From Campylobacter concisus (GTDB lineage Bacteria; Campylobacterota; Campylobacteria; Campylobacterales; Campylobacteraceae), in contig NZ_CP049264.1 in the NCBI RefSeq assembly GCF_003048875.2, forward strand, positions 186,001 through 250,000: 64,000 nucleotides of DNA, written 5' to 3'. Position 1 is the stretch's first letter. Each line of letters opens with the position of its first letter. The notes beneath the pieces were generated by a model. The model had not been told where the DNA came from, ran no database searches, and was given only the letters and a program-made list of their open reading frames with translations. A program made the position numbers and the translations under genes. Shown here piece after piece: positions 1 through 9,725 of this stretch.

Positions 1-1
1 G

Positions 2-511
2 CAGATGCTCTTTAGCAAGTCGCACACTCTAAAATATCCTATGCAAAAGATGGAGCTAAACGCCAGATATAGGGGGATTCATAGGCTTTTAAAATTTGTT
101 GAAAGCGAAAATGAGCGCTGCATAGGCTGTGGGCTATGTGAGAAAATTTGCGTTAGCAACTGCATCTCGATGAAGACTTCTCTTGGCGAAGATGGCCGCA
201 AAAAGGTCGCAAGCTACACGATAAATTTAAGCAGGTGCGTCTATTGCGGATTTTGCGCTGATGTCTGCCCTGAGCTTGCCATAGTTTGTGGGCAAGAGTA
301 CGAGGTCGCAAGTGAAAACAAAATCCTTTTTGGTACAAAAAATGAGTTTTTGACAGATGATAAATTCTTAAAAGATCAAGCCGAGTTTGAGGGCTATGGC
401 GCGCTACCTAAAAATGCTAATAGCCTAGTAAAAAAGACGCCAAATGCGCTTACAAATGAAGATAAGGCAGAAGTGATGGATATAAATTTAAAAGGGTCAA
501 GCGATGTATGA
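2..511 (+). CDS. nuoI: NADH-quinone oxidoreductase subunit I (partial, 5' end outside window)
   Basis: This is the 8Fe ferredoxin-like subunit of complex I, which passes electrons from the peripheral arm toward the quinone site. Two four-cysteine motifs are visible, CIGCGLC plus a downstream Cys, and CVYCGFC followed by a Cys-Pro; together they would bind two [4Fe-4S] clusters. The frame is open to the window edge, and the usual N-terminal membrane-associated segment of the family is missing, so the gene starts upstream. The internal ATG at base 5 is not the start. Its end overlaps nuoJ by 8 bases, as expected inside one operon. The C-terminal tail after the second motif is long and polar. 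Confidence 0.95.
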   Translation, partial: QMLFSKSHTLKYPMQKMELNARYRGIHRLLKFVESENERCIGCGLCEKICVSNCISMKTSLGEDGRKKVASYTINLSRCVYCGFCADVCPELAIVCGQEYEVASENKILFGTKNEFLTDDKFLKDQAEFEGYGALPKNANSLVKKTPNALTNEDKAEVMDINLKGSSDV

Positions 512-1040
512 GAGCTTTGCATTTTATCTTTTTAGCGCCCTTATATTAGTTAGTTTTTCTTTTAGCGTGCTTTGCAAAAACGCCCTAAACGCGGTCTCTG
601 CGCTAGCTGCTGGCATGGTTTTTATATCAGCTATATTTTTCTTGCTTGGGGCTGAGTTTTTAGGCGTGGTGCAAATCGTCGTCTATACAGGCGCGGTGGT
701 CGTTTTATACGCATTTGCGATGATGTTTTTTGACACCAGCAAGGAGTGCGAGCCAAAAAGTGGCAAAAAAGCAAAGATCATCATCTATCTTCTAAGCAGC
801 TTCATAGCGCTTCTTTTGATATTTATCTTTTTAGCGCCGATCTATAGCGCAAAGCAAGAGGTTGTAAATTCTACTCTCGCTAGTCTTGGCAACATCGAAG
901 CGGTTGGAATTTTACTCTTTAGCAAGTATCTGCTAGCCTTTGAGATGTGCGCTATCATGCTACTTGTGGCGATGGTGGCTGGCATCATCTTGATACATAA
1001 AGATCTAGACGCGCAAAGCAAATTTGAGGAGATGCTATGA
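504..1040 (+). CDS. nuoJ: NADH-quinone oxidoreductase subunit J
   Basis: This is a membrane-arm subunit of complex I. The 178-residue product is almost entirely hydrophobic with about five predicted membrane helices. The stretch [14 protein letters not shown] matches the conserved third-helix region of NuoJ, where the pi-bulge lies in solved complexes. It starts inside the end of nuoI and its own end overlaps nuoK by 4 bases, so the subunits are translationally coupled. Order and length fit the usual nuoI-J-K layout. Confidence 0.95.
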   Translation: MYESFAFYLFSALILVSFSFSVLCKNALNAVSALAAGMVFISAIFFLLGAEFLGVVQIVVYTGAVVVLYAFAMMFFDTSKECEPKSGKKAKIIIYLLSSFIALLLIFIFLAPIYSAKQEVVNSTLASLGNIEAVGILLFSKYLLAFEMCAIMLLVAMVAGIILIHKDLDAQSKFEEML

Positions 1041-1339
1041 TAGGCCTTACTCACTACCTCATCCTAGCAAGCCTGGTCTTTGTCATAGGGCTTGTTGGCA
1101 TAATGAGAAGAAGAAATTTGATAATGCTATTTTTCTCAAGTGAAATTTTACTAAACTCAGCAAACATCGCGCTTGCTGCTATCTCAAAATACTACTTTGA
1201 CCTAACTGGGCAGATCATCGCATTTTTTATAGTAGCCATAGCAGCTAGCGAGGTCGCCGTGGGACTTGGACTGCTTGTGCTTTGGTATAAAAAGACTGGC
1301 AGCATCAGTTTAGATTCGATGACAAATATGAAAGGCTAA
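1037..1339 (+). CDS. nuoK: NADH-quinone oxidoreductase subunit K
   Basis: This is the small three-helix membrane subunit of complex I. The product is 100 residues, the normal length. Acidic residues are present in helices two and three (around SSEILLNSANI and AASEVAVGLGLL), which are the proposed proton-path glutamates of the family. It overlaps nuoJ by 4 bases and is followed after 3 bases by nuoL. Confidence 0.96.
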   Translation: MIGLTHYLILASLVFVIGLVGIMRRRNLIMLFFSSEILLNSANIALAAISKYYFDLTGQIIAFFIVAIAASEVAVGLGLLVLWYKKTGSISLDSMTNMKG

Positions 1340-1342
1340 GAG

Positions 1343-3181
1343 ATGATTTTATTTTGTATTTCGCTATTTTTCCCGCTTCTTAGCTTCATCATAGCTGGCA
1401 TCTTTTCGCATAGCAGCAAGAATTTATTTATCGGTCTTTTTTGCTCGCTTCTCATGATCGTTAGCGCCACAGCTTCACTCATGCTAACGGCTAGTCTTAG
1501 CGTAGATGAGCCACTAAATTTAACCCTAAAAGAGTTTATAAGCTTAGGCTCGCTTGATCTTAGCTTTAGCTTCTACCTTGACGCGATTAGCCTTGTGATG
1601 CTTAGCACCGTGGGAGTGGTTGCTAGCATCGTGCATATCTACTCCATTGGCTACATGAGAGATGACGCGAGCTTTAACCGCTTTTTTAGCTACCTTGGGC
1701 TCTTTGTCTTTTGCATGAACGTCCTTGTTTCAAGTGATAACTTCATAGGGCTATTTATCGGCTGGGAGGGCGTTGGTCTTTGCTCGTGGCTACTTATTGG
1801 CTTTTGGTATAAAAGGCCTAGCGCAAACGTCGCTGCAAACGAAGCCTTTGTGATGAATAGAGTAGCTGATCTAGCCATGCTTGTTGGCATTTTTTATATA
1901 TTTTATAGCTTTGGCTCGCTTAAATTTAGCGAGGTTTTTAACGCTAGAAGCGACCTTTCTGGGCTAAATTTAGGCATCATCGCCACACTTCTTTTTATAG
2001 GCGCCATGGGTAAAAGCGCACAGTTTCCATTTCACACTTGGCTTGCAAACGCCATGGAGGGACCAACGCCGGTTTCTGCGCTCATCCACGCTGCGACCAT
2101 GGTAACAGCTGGCGTTTATCTGGTTATACGCGCAAATTTTATCTTTGCAAACGTGCCTGAAGTCTCGCACTTTATAGCCTGCCTTGGCGCATTTGTAGCG
2201 ATATTTGCCGCTAGCATCGCGCTAGTGCATAACGACCTTAAAAAGATAGTCGCCTACTCGACGCTTTCGCAGCTTGGATATATGTTTGTAGCCGCTGGTC
2301 TTGGCGCTTACAAGATCGCACTTTTTCACCTTGTCACGCACGCATTTTTCAAGTCTTTGCTCTTTTTGTGCGCTGGCAACGTCATGCACGCGATGAACGA
2401 CGAGCTAAATATCAAAAAAATGGGCGGACTTTATAAATTTATGAAGCCAACAGCACTTCTTTCTATCATCGCAAGCTGCGCACTGGCTGGCTTTTATCCA
2501 TTTGCTGGCTTTTTTTCTAAAGATAAAATTTTAGAAGTCGCCTTTAGTGAAAATCAAATTTTGTGGGCCGTCTTGCTATTTGGCGCGGTGCTTACGGCAT
2601 TTTATAGCTTTAGACTTGTCATGCTAGTCTTTTTTGCAAAGCCAAAGAGCGATACTCACGCACATGAAGCCAAAAACTACATGCTTGTTGGCATGAGTGT
2701 GCTCGGCGTTCTATCAGTCATCAGCGGCTTTTTTTGGAGTAACTTTAGCGAGTTTTTGGGTGCTAGCCTTGGGGATTTTAAGCTAAATTTATCTCACAGC
2801 AGTGAAATTTTCTTACTCGTTTTAACGCTTACTCTAGTGCTAGCAAGTGCTGGTTTTGCAGTCTTTGCTTATAAAAAAGAAATTTTTAAAGAGAGCATTT
2901 GCGAGAGCAAGCTATATAAAATTTTGCAAAATGCCTACTTTATACCAAAATTTTATGAGAAATTTTTTATAAATGGCTACGCTTTTATCTCTAAAATTTG
3001 TAAGAAATTTGACGAGATGATAGTTGATAAAAGTGTCGATTTTGTCGCACTTTTGGTTACTAAATTTGCGTATCTTGCAAACAAAATGCAAAGTGGCGAT
3101 CTAAGCGTCATGCTTAGATTTATGGTCGCAGGATTTGCCTTGCTTTTAAGCTTTATATTTTTATTAAACGGAGCCAAATAA
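1343..3181 (+). CDS. nuoL: NADH-quinone oxidoreductase subunit L
   Basis: This is the distal antiporter-like subunit of the complex I membrane arm. At 612 residues it has the expected multi-helix core plus the C-terminal extension that carries the lateral helix. The proton-channel signature GWEGVGLCSW includes the conserved glutamate (about residue 142). A second signature, KSAQFPFHTWL followed by GPTPVSALIHAATMV, is also intact. The stop codon overlaps the start of nuoM (TAATG). Nothing in the sequence suggests damage. Confidence 0.97.
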   Translation: MILFCISLFFPLLSFIIAGIFSHSSKNLFIGLFCSLLMIVSATASLMLTASLSVDEPLNLTLKEFISLGSLDLSFSFYLDAISLVMLSTVGVVASIVHIYSIGYMRDDASFNRFFSYLGLFVFCMNVLVSSDNFIGLFIGWEGVGLCSWLLIGFWYKRPSANVAANEAFVMNRVADLAMLVGIFYIFYSFGSLKFSEVFNARSDLSGLNLGIIATLLFIGAMGKSAQFPFHTWLANAMEGPTPVSALIHAATMVTAGVYLVIRANFIFANVPEVSHFIACLGAFVAIFAASIALVHNDLKKIVAYSTLSQLGYMFVAAGLGAYKIALFHLVTHAFFKSLLFLCAGNVMHAMNDELNIKKMGGLYKFMKPTALLSIIASCALAGFYPFAGFFSKDKILEVAFSENQILWAVLLFGAVLTAFYSFRLVMLVFFAKPKSDTHAHEAKNYMLVGMSVLGVLSVISGFFWSNFSEFLGASLGDFKLNLSHSSEIFLLVLTLTLVLASAGFAVFAYKKEIFKESICESKLYKILQNAYFIPKFYEKFFINGYAFISKICKKFDEMIVDKSVDFVALLVTKFAYLANKMQSGDLSVMLRFMVAGFALLLSFIFLLNGAK

Positions 3182-4692
3182 TGCTAAGTGTCATCATATT
3201 TTTCCCAGCAATAAGCGCAATACTTGGCTTTTTGATAGAAAATAAAAGCATCAAATTTTATGGAGCAAGCATCGCTTTAATCGAGCTTTTACTAGCTATT
3301 TTTATATGCGTAAATGTCGATTTTCAGGGTTATGACTTTGTTTTGACGCATCAAGTCTCGCTCATACCAAGCCTAAATATCAGCTACTTTGTCGGCATCG
3401 ACACCATCTCACTTGTGCTTATAGTCCTTAGCGCATTTATGAGCTTTATCTCTATCGCCGCACTTAGTGACGATGGAAATTTAAAGCACCTGGTTATTAG
3501 CGTGCTATTTTTAGAGAGCACGATGATGGGCGTCTTTAGCGCGCTTGATATGATCTTGTTTTACAGCTTTTGGGAGCTTAGTCTCATACCGCTTCTTTAC
3601 ATCATCGGCGCATTTGGCAGTAAAAATAGAATTTACGCTGCGATTAAGTTTTTCATCTACACATTTTTAGGCTCTGTCTTTATGCTAGTGGCGATCATCT
3701 TTATCGGCTATCTGTGCTACCAAAAAAGCGGCGTATTTAGCTTTAACCTGCTTGATTGGTACAAGCTTGGCATCGGAGAAAATGCTCAAATTTGGCTATT
3801 TTTAGCATTTTTCTTCGCTTTTGGCGTCAAAACTCCGCTATTTCCATTTCACACGTGGCTACCTTACGCACACGGACAGGCTCCGACTATCGGCTCAGTG
3901 CTGCTTGCTAGCGTGCTTTTGAAGATGGGCACTTATGGCTTTGTGAGATTTTCACTTCCACTTTTTCCAGATGCGAGCCTACTTTTAAGCGGCTTTGTCT
4001 GCGTCATAGCTATCATCATGATCATCTACGCAGCCCTTGTTGCCTACGCACAAAGCGATATGAAGCAAGTGATCGCTTATAGCTCCATTTCACACATGGG
4101 TGTCATCATGCTTGGCATCTTTTCACTAAATTTAATAGGCCTTGGCGGCTCGATATTTTTAATGATAAGCCACGGCATCGTAAGTGGCGCGCTATTTTTG
4201 TTAGTTGGTGTCATCTACGAGAGAGCTCACACAAAAGAAATTTGCGAATTTGGCGGCCTTGCTAAGGTGATGCCAAAGTATGCACTTATATTTTTTATAG
4301 CAACGCTTGCAAGTATCGGCCTGCCACTAACGATCGGCTTTGTGGGCGAGTTTTTGAGCCTAATTGGCGTATTTAAGCTAAACAAGCTCTTTGCGCTACT
4401 TGGTGGCTTTAGCATCATCGTGGGCGCTGTTTATATGCTGGTACTTTATAAAAGGGTCTTTTTTGGCGAGTGCAAGGAGAAAAATTTAAGTCTAAAAGAT
4501 CTAAATTTTAAAGAGTTAGTCGCTCTTGTGCCACTTTGCTTGCTCATAATCATTCTTGGTATCGCACCAAATTTGATACTAAAACCGCTTGAGCCAAGCG
4601 TACAAAATATCATAAGTAAAATGCAAACTAGAGCTGTAAATAGCGGCACAAAGGATAAAATTTCATCTTTAAACGGCGGGAGCAAACTATGA
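3181..4692 (+). CDS. nuoM: NADH-quinone oxidoreductase subunit M
   Basis: This is the second antiporter-like subunit of complex I. The 503-residue product carries the channel glutamate in FWELSLIPLLYIIG and the KTPLFPFHTWLPYAH motif with the lysine and histidine of the proton path. It is coupled to nuoL by a one-base overlap and to nuoN by an ATGA overlap. The last about 30 residues are polar and poorly conserved in appearance. Confidence 0.97.
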   Translation: MLSVIIFFPAISAILGFLIENKSIKFYGASIALIELLLAIFICVNVDFQGYDFVLTHQVSLIPSLNISYFVGIDTISLVLIVLSAFMSFISIAALSDDGNLKHLVISVLFLESTMMGVFSALDMILFYSFWELSLIPLLYIIGAFGSKNRIYAAIKFFIYTFLGSVFMLVAIIFIGYLCYQKSGVFSFNLLDWYKLGIGENAQIWLFLAFFFAFGVKTPLFPFHTWLPYAHGQAPTIGSVLLASVLLKMGTYGFVRFSLPLFPDASLLLSGFVCVIAIIMIIYAALVAYAQSDMKQVIAYSSISHMGVIMLGIFSLNLIGLGGSIFLMISHGIVSGALFLLVGVIYERAHTKEICEFGGLAKVMPKYALIFFIATLASIGLPLTIGFVGEFLSLIGVFKLNKLFALLGGFSIIVGAVYMLVLYKRVFFGECKEKNLSLKDLNFKELVALVPLCLLIIILGIAPNLILKPLEPSVQNIISKMQTRAVNSGTKDKISSLNGGSKL

Positions 4693-6179
4693 ACGAAATA
4701 GCCTTTTTAGACCTAAACGAGATCTCTTTGCAATCGCTCTCACCGATGCTAAGCATGATGGTTTTTGCGCTTTTTATCCTCATAGTTGGAGCGATAAAAA
4801 AGGATCTTTCGAGGAATTTCTACTGCGTATTTTGCATCATCGCTATATTTGTAAATTTAGGCATTACGCTTGATTTTAACGGGCTTAGCCTAAGCTTTTG
4901 GGATATGCTCCTAGTCGATGGAATTTCTATCATCTCGCAGATTATTATCTTAATCGCCTCAGCTCTTTTCATCCCTCTTGCACTTAGCACAAAAGAGTAT
5001 TTTGAGTATAAAATTTACGAGTATTACGCGCTATTTTTGTTTATGATCGCTGGATTTTTGTTTATGGTGAGCTCAAACAACCTACTAATCATCTTTTTAG
5101 GCCTTGAGATCAGCTCGCTTTGCCTCTATACCCTAATCGCCCTTCACAACAAGGCAAAAAGCGTCGAGGCTGCTATCAAATACTTCGCGATGGGTTCTCT
5201 CTCAGCTGGCTTTTTTGCGATGGCGATAGCGATGTTTTATCTGGCAACAAACTCAATAGACATCGCTCGTATAGGCGTTGTTATAAAAGATCTTAGCCTA
5301 AATCAAAATTTAATAATCCTTCTTGGCTGCGTTTTCATCGCATCAGCCATTGGCTTTAAGCTCTCGCTCATACCATTTCACACATGGATACCAGACGTTT
5401 ATGAGGGCTCAAATGCCCCGCTAGCAGGCTATATGTCGATCGTGCCAAAGGTTGCGGGCTTTATCGTCGCGTTAAGAATTTTTGCGATGCTTGAGGGCTC
5501 TGGAATTTCATGGATAAAAGATATGCTCTACATCATCGCCGTGCTTACGATGAGCCTTGCAAACATCATGGCGCTAGTGCAAAAAGACGTAAAAAGGATG
5601 CTCGCTTTTAGCTCGATAGCTCACGCTGGTGTCGTGCTTTGCGCGCTTGTAGCGAATTCTCACGAGGCAAATGTCGCCTTGTTTTTCTACTGGATCATGT
5701 TTTTGTTTGCAAATTTGGGCGCATTTTCTATGCTTTGGGTCGCAAGGTGCGACGACGTCGTATGCTGGGACAAGCGCTTTAAACATCCGTATGAGAAATT
5801 TTCAGGGCTTATTAAAATTTTGCCAAGTTACGCCGTGATAATGGGAATTTTTATGATCGCCCTTGCTGGCATACCGCCTTTTAGCGTATTTTGGGGCAAG
5901 ATGGTGCTTATCTCATCGCTCATAAAGTCTGATTACGTCGTGCTTAGCCTCATCATTATGATAAACTCAGCCATTGCGATTTATTACTACCTAAAGCTCA
6001 TCGTCTTTATGTTTTTAAAAGAGCCTATCGTAAAAGATAAAAATATCTACATCTCAAACGTCTCGATGGCGCTAAAAGTGATCGTTGGAGTTGCCGTTGC
6101 TGGCACGGTCTTTGCCTTTTTATTTTCTGGGGCGATTTTGGAATTTATCGAGCATTTTGTCTTTGCTTCAGGATTTTAG
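4689..6179 (+). CDS. nuoN: NADH-quinone oxidoreductase subunit N
   Basis: This is the third antiporter-like subunit of complex I. The 496-residue product has the expected glutamate in LGLEISSLCLYTLIAL and the SLIPFHTWIPDVYEGSNAP signature. It overlaps nuoM by 4 bases. The operon continues into pflA only 22 bases after its stop. A longer open frame that begins at base 6085 inside this gene belongs to pflA and is not a separate start. Confidence 0.97.
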   Translation: MNEIAFLDLNEISLQSLSPMLSMMVFALFILIVGAIKKDLSRNFYCVFCIIAIFVNLGITLDFNGLSLSFWDMLLVDGISIISQIIILIASALFIPLALSTKEYFEYKIYEYYALFLFMIAGFLFMVSSNNLLIIFLGLEISSLCLYTLIALHNKAKSVEAAIKYFAMGSLSAGFFAMAIAMFYLATNSIDIARIGVVIKDLSLNQNLIILLGCVFIASAIGFKLSLIPFHTWIPDVYEGSNAPLAGYMSIVPKVAGFIVALRIFAMLEGSGISWIKDMLYIIAVLTMSLANIMALVQKDVKRMLAFSSIAHAGVVLCALVANSHEANVALFFYWIMFLFANLGAFSMLWVARCDDVVCWDKRFKHPYEKFSGLIKILPSYAVIMGIFMIALAGIPPFSVFWGKMVLISSLIKSDYVVLSLIIMINSAIAIYYYLKLIVFMFLKEPIVKDKNIYISNVSMALKVIVGVAVAGTVFAFLFSGAILEFIEHFVFASGF

Positions 6180-6201
6180 AAAATTTAACTATAATGGCGG
6201 C

Positions 6202-8571
6202 ATGAAAAAGCTCTTAACCATCTTATTTTTACCGCTTTATCTATCCGCCTTTAGCCTTAGCCTAAACAGCGGCGCAAACGCAAATAAGCCTTATAGCGTC
6301 CTTCAGCTAAGCGACGAGAAAGAATTTGAATGTGTGGAGCAAATTTTAGCCTATGATACAAAGCGCTACGTTTGTATGCTCGATGATGGGATCTTGCCAA
6401 AGATCGAAGATACGACACTGCCTTTAATGGATATAAAATATAAAAAGCAAGACGGCAAACTCTTCATCGTCATCATGCCAAAAGCACCCTCAAAACTTCT
6501 AAATGTTCAAACCGAGCTTTACAGCAGTCCAAGCGTGCAAGATACGCCAAAGACGACCATCTCAAAGCACTTTAGCATCATCATCGACACTTCGCTAAGT
6601 GAAAACAACAAAAGAGTATCTGGGCTAAATTTTTCGCCTGATTTTAGAGATATGCTAAGTCCAAGCATCGGAGCGCTTGATCTTAACAAAGCGCCTATCG
6701 CTGGGCTTGATAGCAACGATATAGACATCTACATAAATATAAAAAGAGCTTATGAAAAGGGCGCTTATGAAAGCGTGGTAAAAGATACGCAAACAGCGAT
6801 GAAAAGGCACCCAGCCAGTCTTTTCTCAAGTGAGTTTTTGCTTTTTAGACTAAGAGCGCTTGATAAAATTTTTGAGACAAAGAGCGAGTTTGAGGGGCTT
6901 GAGCCAAAAGATATAGTAAGCGAGGGCAGAGCCTGGATAAGGAAATTTCCATCTGATGAGAACTACTCTGAGGTGCTATATCTCATCGCCAGAGCTTACC
7001 TAAAAGATAGCATCGCAAGTGATGCAAAATATATGCTTGACATACTAAGCGAAGAGCACGCGGAGTCTAAATTTACAAAGCTTGCCACGCTTGATTATGC
7101 TGACTACCTATATAAAATAGGCAGGCAAAAAGAGGCGCTAAGCGACTATGAAAAGGTGCTATACTCTACAAACGACATCGACCTTGCAAGTAGGGCAGCA
7201 CTAAGTCTAGCGGATGCAAATATCGATAAAGAGAAATTTGACGAGGCGAAGAAATTTGTGCTAAAGATCGCAAATGCAAATGAAAAATTTTTCATGAACG
7301 ATCCGACAAAATCGATGAATTTAGCCTATACATTTGCTAGCAAAGATATGCCAGATGTGGCTGCTAAAATTTATGAAATTTTGGTAAATAATAGTGACAG
7401 GACAAAGGATTTTTACGAGGCAGCATTAAAAAATTTAGCGCTAAATTTAGCCAAAACCAAAGATGAAAAAAGGGCGTATGAGTATCTAAACAGGTACGAA
7501 AAAGAGTTTAAATATGGCGATTATATCGATGAGGTCGCTAAGGCAAAGGATGGGCTATTTTTTGAAGAGGACGATAAAAACGCCACTGCACTTCACGCAA
7601 GATATAAAGATCTAATCGAAAAATATGCTGGCACAAATATTAGTCAAAAGGCTTTAATTAGCGAGCTTGAGCTTGATCTAAAAGAGCGTAAATTTGCTGA
7701 TGCACTGGCTTACAACAACCTCGCAAAAGATGAAAATTTAAGCCAGGCGATGGAGCTTGTAAATGAGGCTGCGCTTGAGCTAACAAAAGAGTTTTTCATC
7801 AAAGATGACTGCACGGCGGTTGTAAATTTACTCGAAAACTACGATGTGAGCAAGGTCTCTTTGCCACAGTTTAAGCTATTTAACTGCTACTTTAGAACGG
7901 CACGTTACAACGATGCGCTAGAGCTTGCCAAGGCGCACACAAAGGATGAAAATTTAGAAGATAGAGTCGAGTGGCTGGTAAATTTGAGCAAAATTTTATA
8001 TAAAAATAAAGACTACGAGCATGCGATCACTGCGGCAAATGACGCGCTCTCGCTTGGCTCAGCGGTCGAGTACTCGGATCCTACGCCATCGCTTTTTGAT
8101 AGATTTTACTCGCTGCTTGCGCTAAAGCGCTTTACTGAGGCAGTCTCTACGATTAGCGCGATCGAGCAGCTAAGAGGGCAGGACTTTAAGATCATCGAGG
8201 CATACGCAGCTATAAGTGACTATGCGATGAAGAGCAACGACTATGCTATCGCTGCAACCTACGCTAAAAAGGCGCTTGAGCTGCAAACTAGGGCTAAGAT
8301 AAATACCTTTTCGCCAAAGCTAAATTTTGACTACTCGGAGGCTTCGCTAAAGACAGATAATCTTGACGAGGCGCTTGATGAGGCGAAATTTATACTAAAT
8401 ATGAAGCTTGAGCCAGAGGACCGCTTGCATGCTCTAAATTTGGCAAGTGAAATTTACATCAGACAAAAGCAGTATAAGCTAGCTAAACCATATCTAAACG
8501 AGTGCGTTGGCTCAAATTTCACAAGTGCTTACAAAGATGCCTGCAAAGCCAAACTTGAGATGATAAAGTAA
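6202..8571 (+). CDS. pflA: Flagellar motor scaffold protein PflA (paralysed flagellum protein)
   Basis: The 789-residue product begins with a signal peptide (MKKLLTILFLPLYLSAFSLS) and is otherwise soluble, rich in tetratricopeptide-like helical pairs from about residue 190 to the end. In Campylobacter jejuni the gene directly after nuoN is pflA, whose product has nearly this length and is a periplasmic component of the medial disk around the flagellar motor, needed for stator assembly. The same position, length, signal peptide and repeat content support the assignment. I chose the ATG at 6202 because it gives the signal peptide; the upstream in-frame ATG at 6085 lies inside nuoN and would add 39 residues that merely translate nuoN sequence in another frame. 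Confidence 0.87.
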   Translation: MKKLLTILFLPLYLSAFSLSLNSGANANKPYSVLQLSDEKEFECVEQILAYDTKRYVCMLDDGILPKIEDTTLPLMDIKYKKQDGKLFIVIMPKAPSKLLNVQTELYSSPSVQDTPKTTISKHFSIIIDTSLSENNKRVSGLNFSPDFRDMLSPSIGALDLNKAPIAGLDSNDIDIYINIKRAYEKGAYESVVKDTQTAMKRHPASLFSSEFLLFRLRALDKIFETKSEFEGLEPKDIVSEGRAWIRKFPSDENYSEVLYLIARAYLKDSIASDAKYMLDILSEEHAESKFTKLATLDYADYLYKIGRQKEALSDYEKVLYSTNDIDLASRAALSLADANIDKEKFDEAKKFVLKIANANEKFFMNDPTKSMNLAYTFASKDMPDVAAKIYEILVNNSDRTKDFYEAALKNLALNLAKTKDEKRAYEYLNRYEKEFKYGDYIDEVAKAKDGLFFEEDDKNATALHARYKDLIEKYAGTNISQKALISELELDLKERKFADALAYNNLAKDENLSQAMELVNEAALELTKEFFIKDDCTAVVNLLENYDVSKVSLPQFKLFNCYFRTARYNDALELAKAHTKDENLEDRVEWLVNLSKILYKNKDYEHAITAANDALSLGSAVEYSDPTPSLFDRFYSLLALKRFTEAVSTISAIEQLRGQDFKIIEAYAAISDYAMKSNDYAIAATYAKKALELQTRAKINTFSPKLNFDYSEASLKTDNLDEALDEAKFILNMKLEPEDRLHALNLASEIYIRQKQYKLAKPYLNECVGSNFTSAYKDACKAKLEMIK

Positions 8572-8577
8572 AATTTA

Positions 8578-9306
8578 GTGCTAAATTTAAACGATCTTGA
8601 AAAAGAGTATCTAGAGCTTAAAAAAGAGAATTTTCAGGACGGCAAAAGGATCAAATTTATCGCAAATTTAGGCGCAAGTGACGAGATAGCATATCACTAT
8701 GAGCTCATTTGCAAAGAGTGGCAAGAGGGCAGGCAACTAAATTTAGAAAGCAGTTTTGATAGGCATGGAGGCGCTGGGCTGGAGTTTTTGTTTGAGCGCT
8801 TAGCCAAAAAGAGCGATCAAAAACTAAAAATAGAAACCATCTATCTTATAGCGCAAATCCTTTCTAAGTCCAAGCATAGGGACTTTTATACCGCGTTTTG
8901 TGACCGCCTTATCCCTCAAATAACTTCTTTTTTGGAGACAAATGATGTCTTACGCCGCAAGCTTATAATAGCGCTTGGCTGGGTTGGCACGTTAGAGCAA
9001 ATAGAAATTTTGATAAGTGAGATGCTAGAAAGTAAGGATAGCCTTTGCAGGGCATGGGCGGCAGCTAGCCTTATGCAGATGTCGTTTCATAGGGCCAGCC
9101 AAGATATCTTGCGAGACAAAACAAAAGCCGCATTTTTGCAAGGCATCTCTAGCGAAAAAGAGCCATACGCCTGCGCAGTTATGATAGAAGCGGCTCAAAT
9201 TTTGTTTGGTAAAAAGTGGATATCTTCTAGCGCAGCTCAAAATCAAGACTCTGAAAAGATAGAAAAAGCTAGAAAAACAGCTGTAAGATTTTTAGGCAGG
9301 GATTAA
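8578..9306 (+). CDS. HEAT-repeat protein of unknown function
   Basis: The 242-residue product is predicted to be all-helical and cytoplasmic. From about residue 60 it shows repeated amphipathic helix pairs such as LRRKLIIALGWVGTLEQIEILISEML and CRAWAAASLMQM, typical of HEAT-like scaffolds. There are no catalytic motifs. It follows pflA after 6 bases and is probably cotranscribed. The start is a GTG with no clear ribosome binding site and no good nearby alternative, so the true N-terminus is uncertain. A role in motility is possible from its position only. Confidence 0.7.
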   Translation: MLNLNDLEKEYLELKKENFQDGKRIKFIANLGASDEIAYHYELICKEWQEGRQLNLESSFDRHGGAGLEFLFERLAKKSDQKLKIETIYLIAQILSKSKHRDFYTAFCDRLIPQITSFLETNDVLRRKLIIALGWVGTLEQIEILISEMLESKDSLCRAWAAASLMQMSFHRASQDILRDKTKAAFLQGISSEKEPYACAVMIEAAQILFGKKWISSSAAQNQDSEKIEKARKTAVRFLGRD

Positions 9307-9490
9307 ATTTGCCACTAAGCGGATTAGGTGCTTGATTGTGTTTTGCTTGTTGGATCATAAAGTAAAAATGGTTTAAATTTATAAGAAATTTTGGCTTTAA
9401 ATTGAGAAGATTTAAAAATAAAATTTTATATTTTTCGCTTAGAAATAGCGGACAAAATAGCTTTAATTTGATTTAAAATTTAATTTTTTC

Positions 9491-9519
9491 TTGACATATA
9501 ATAATGTTTTTTGTATAAT
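9491..9519 (+). promoter_or_regulatory. Consensus sigma-70 promoter of the tRNA cluster
   Basis: TTGACA at 9491-9496 and TATAAT at 9514-9519 are separated by 17 bases, a perfect match to the general bacterial consensus. Campylobacter promoters usually lack a -35 box, so a full consensus stands out and fits the strong expression needed for tRNA. The first tRNA begins 24 bases after the -10 box. Confidence 0.85.
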
Positions 9520-9543
9520 CTCAATTCTTTTTTAAATAATCAT

Positions 9544-9619
9544 GTCTTGCTAGCTCAGTCGGTAGAGCATCTCACTTTTAATGAGGGGGCCGTTGGTTCG
9601 AATCCAACGCAGGACACCA
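9544..9619 (+). tRNA. tRNA-Lys (anticodon TTT)
   Basis: The cloverleaf is complete: the acceptor arm GTCTTGC pairs with GCAGGAC, the anticodon loop is CTTTTAA, and the T arm holds GTTCGAATC. The 3' CCA is encoded. It is the first gene of a six-tRNA cluster. Confidence 0.96.
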
Positions 9620-9633
9620 TTTTTTGGGTTTAT

Positions 9634-9709
9634 GACCCTTTCGTCTAGTGGCTCAGGACTCTACTTTCTCTGTGTAGAAACAGAGGTTCAAATCCTCTAA
9701 GGGTCGCCA
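9634..9709 (+). tRNA. Glu-type tRNA with an abnormal anticodon arm
   Basis: Body, acceptor arm (GACCCTT with AAGGGTC), D arm, T arm and encoded CCA all match the tRNA-Glu pattern. By standard numbering, aligned to Escherichia coli tRNA-Glu without gaps, the loop is TTCTCTG and the anticodon reads CTC. That leaves a T at position 37 and a T-T mismatch closing the anticodon stem, both atypical. An alternative register gives a TCT anticodon with a different mismatch. It may be a divergent isoacceptor or a decaying copy; a second Glu tRNA (CTC) at 10094 is normal. Confidence 0.7.
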
Positions 9710-9725
9710 GATATTTTAAATTTTA

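Noticed and set aside
6085-6201. Upstream start for pflA inside nuoN
   Set aside because: The ATG at 6202 gives a proper signal peptide; the added residues are nuoN sequence read in another frame.
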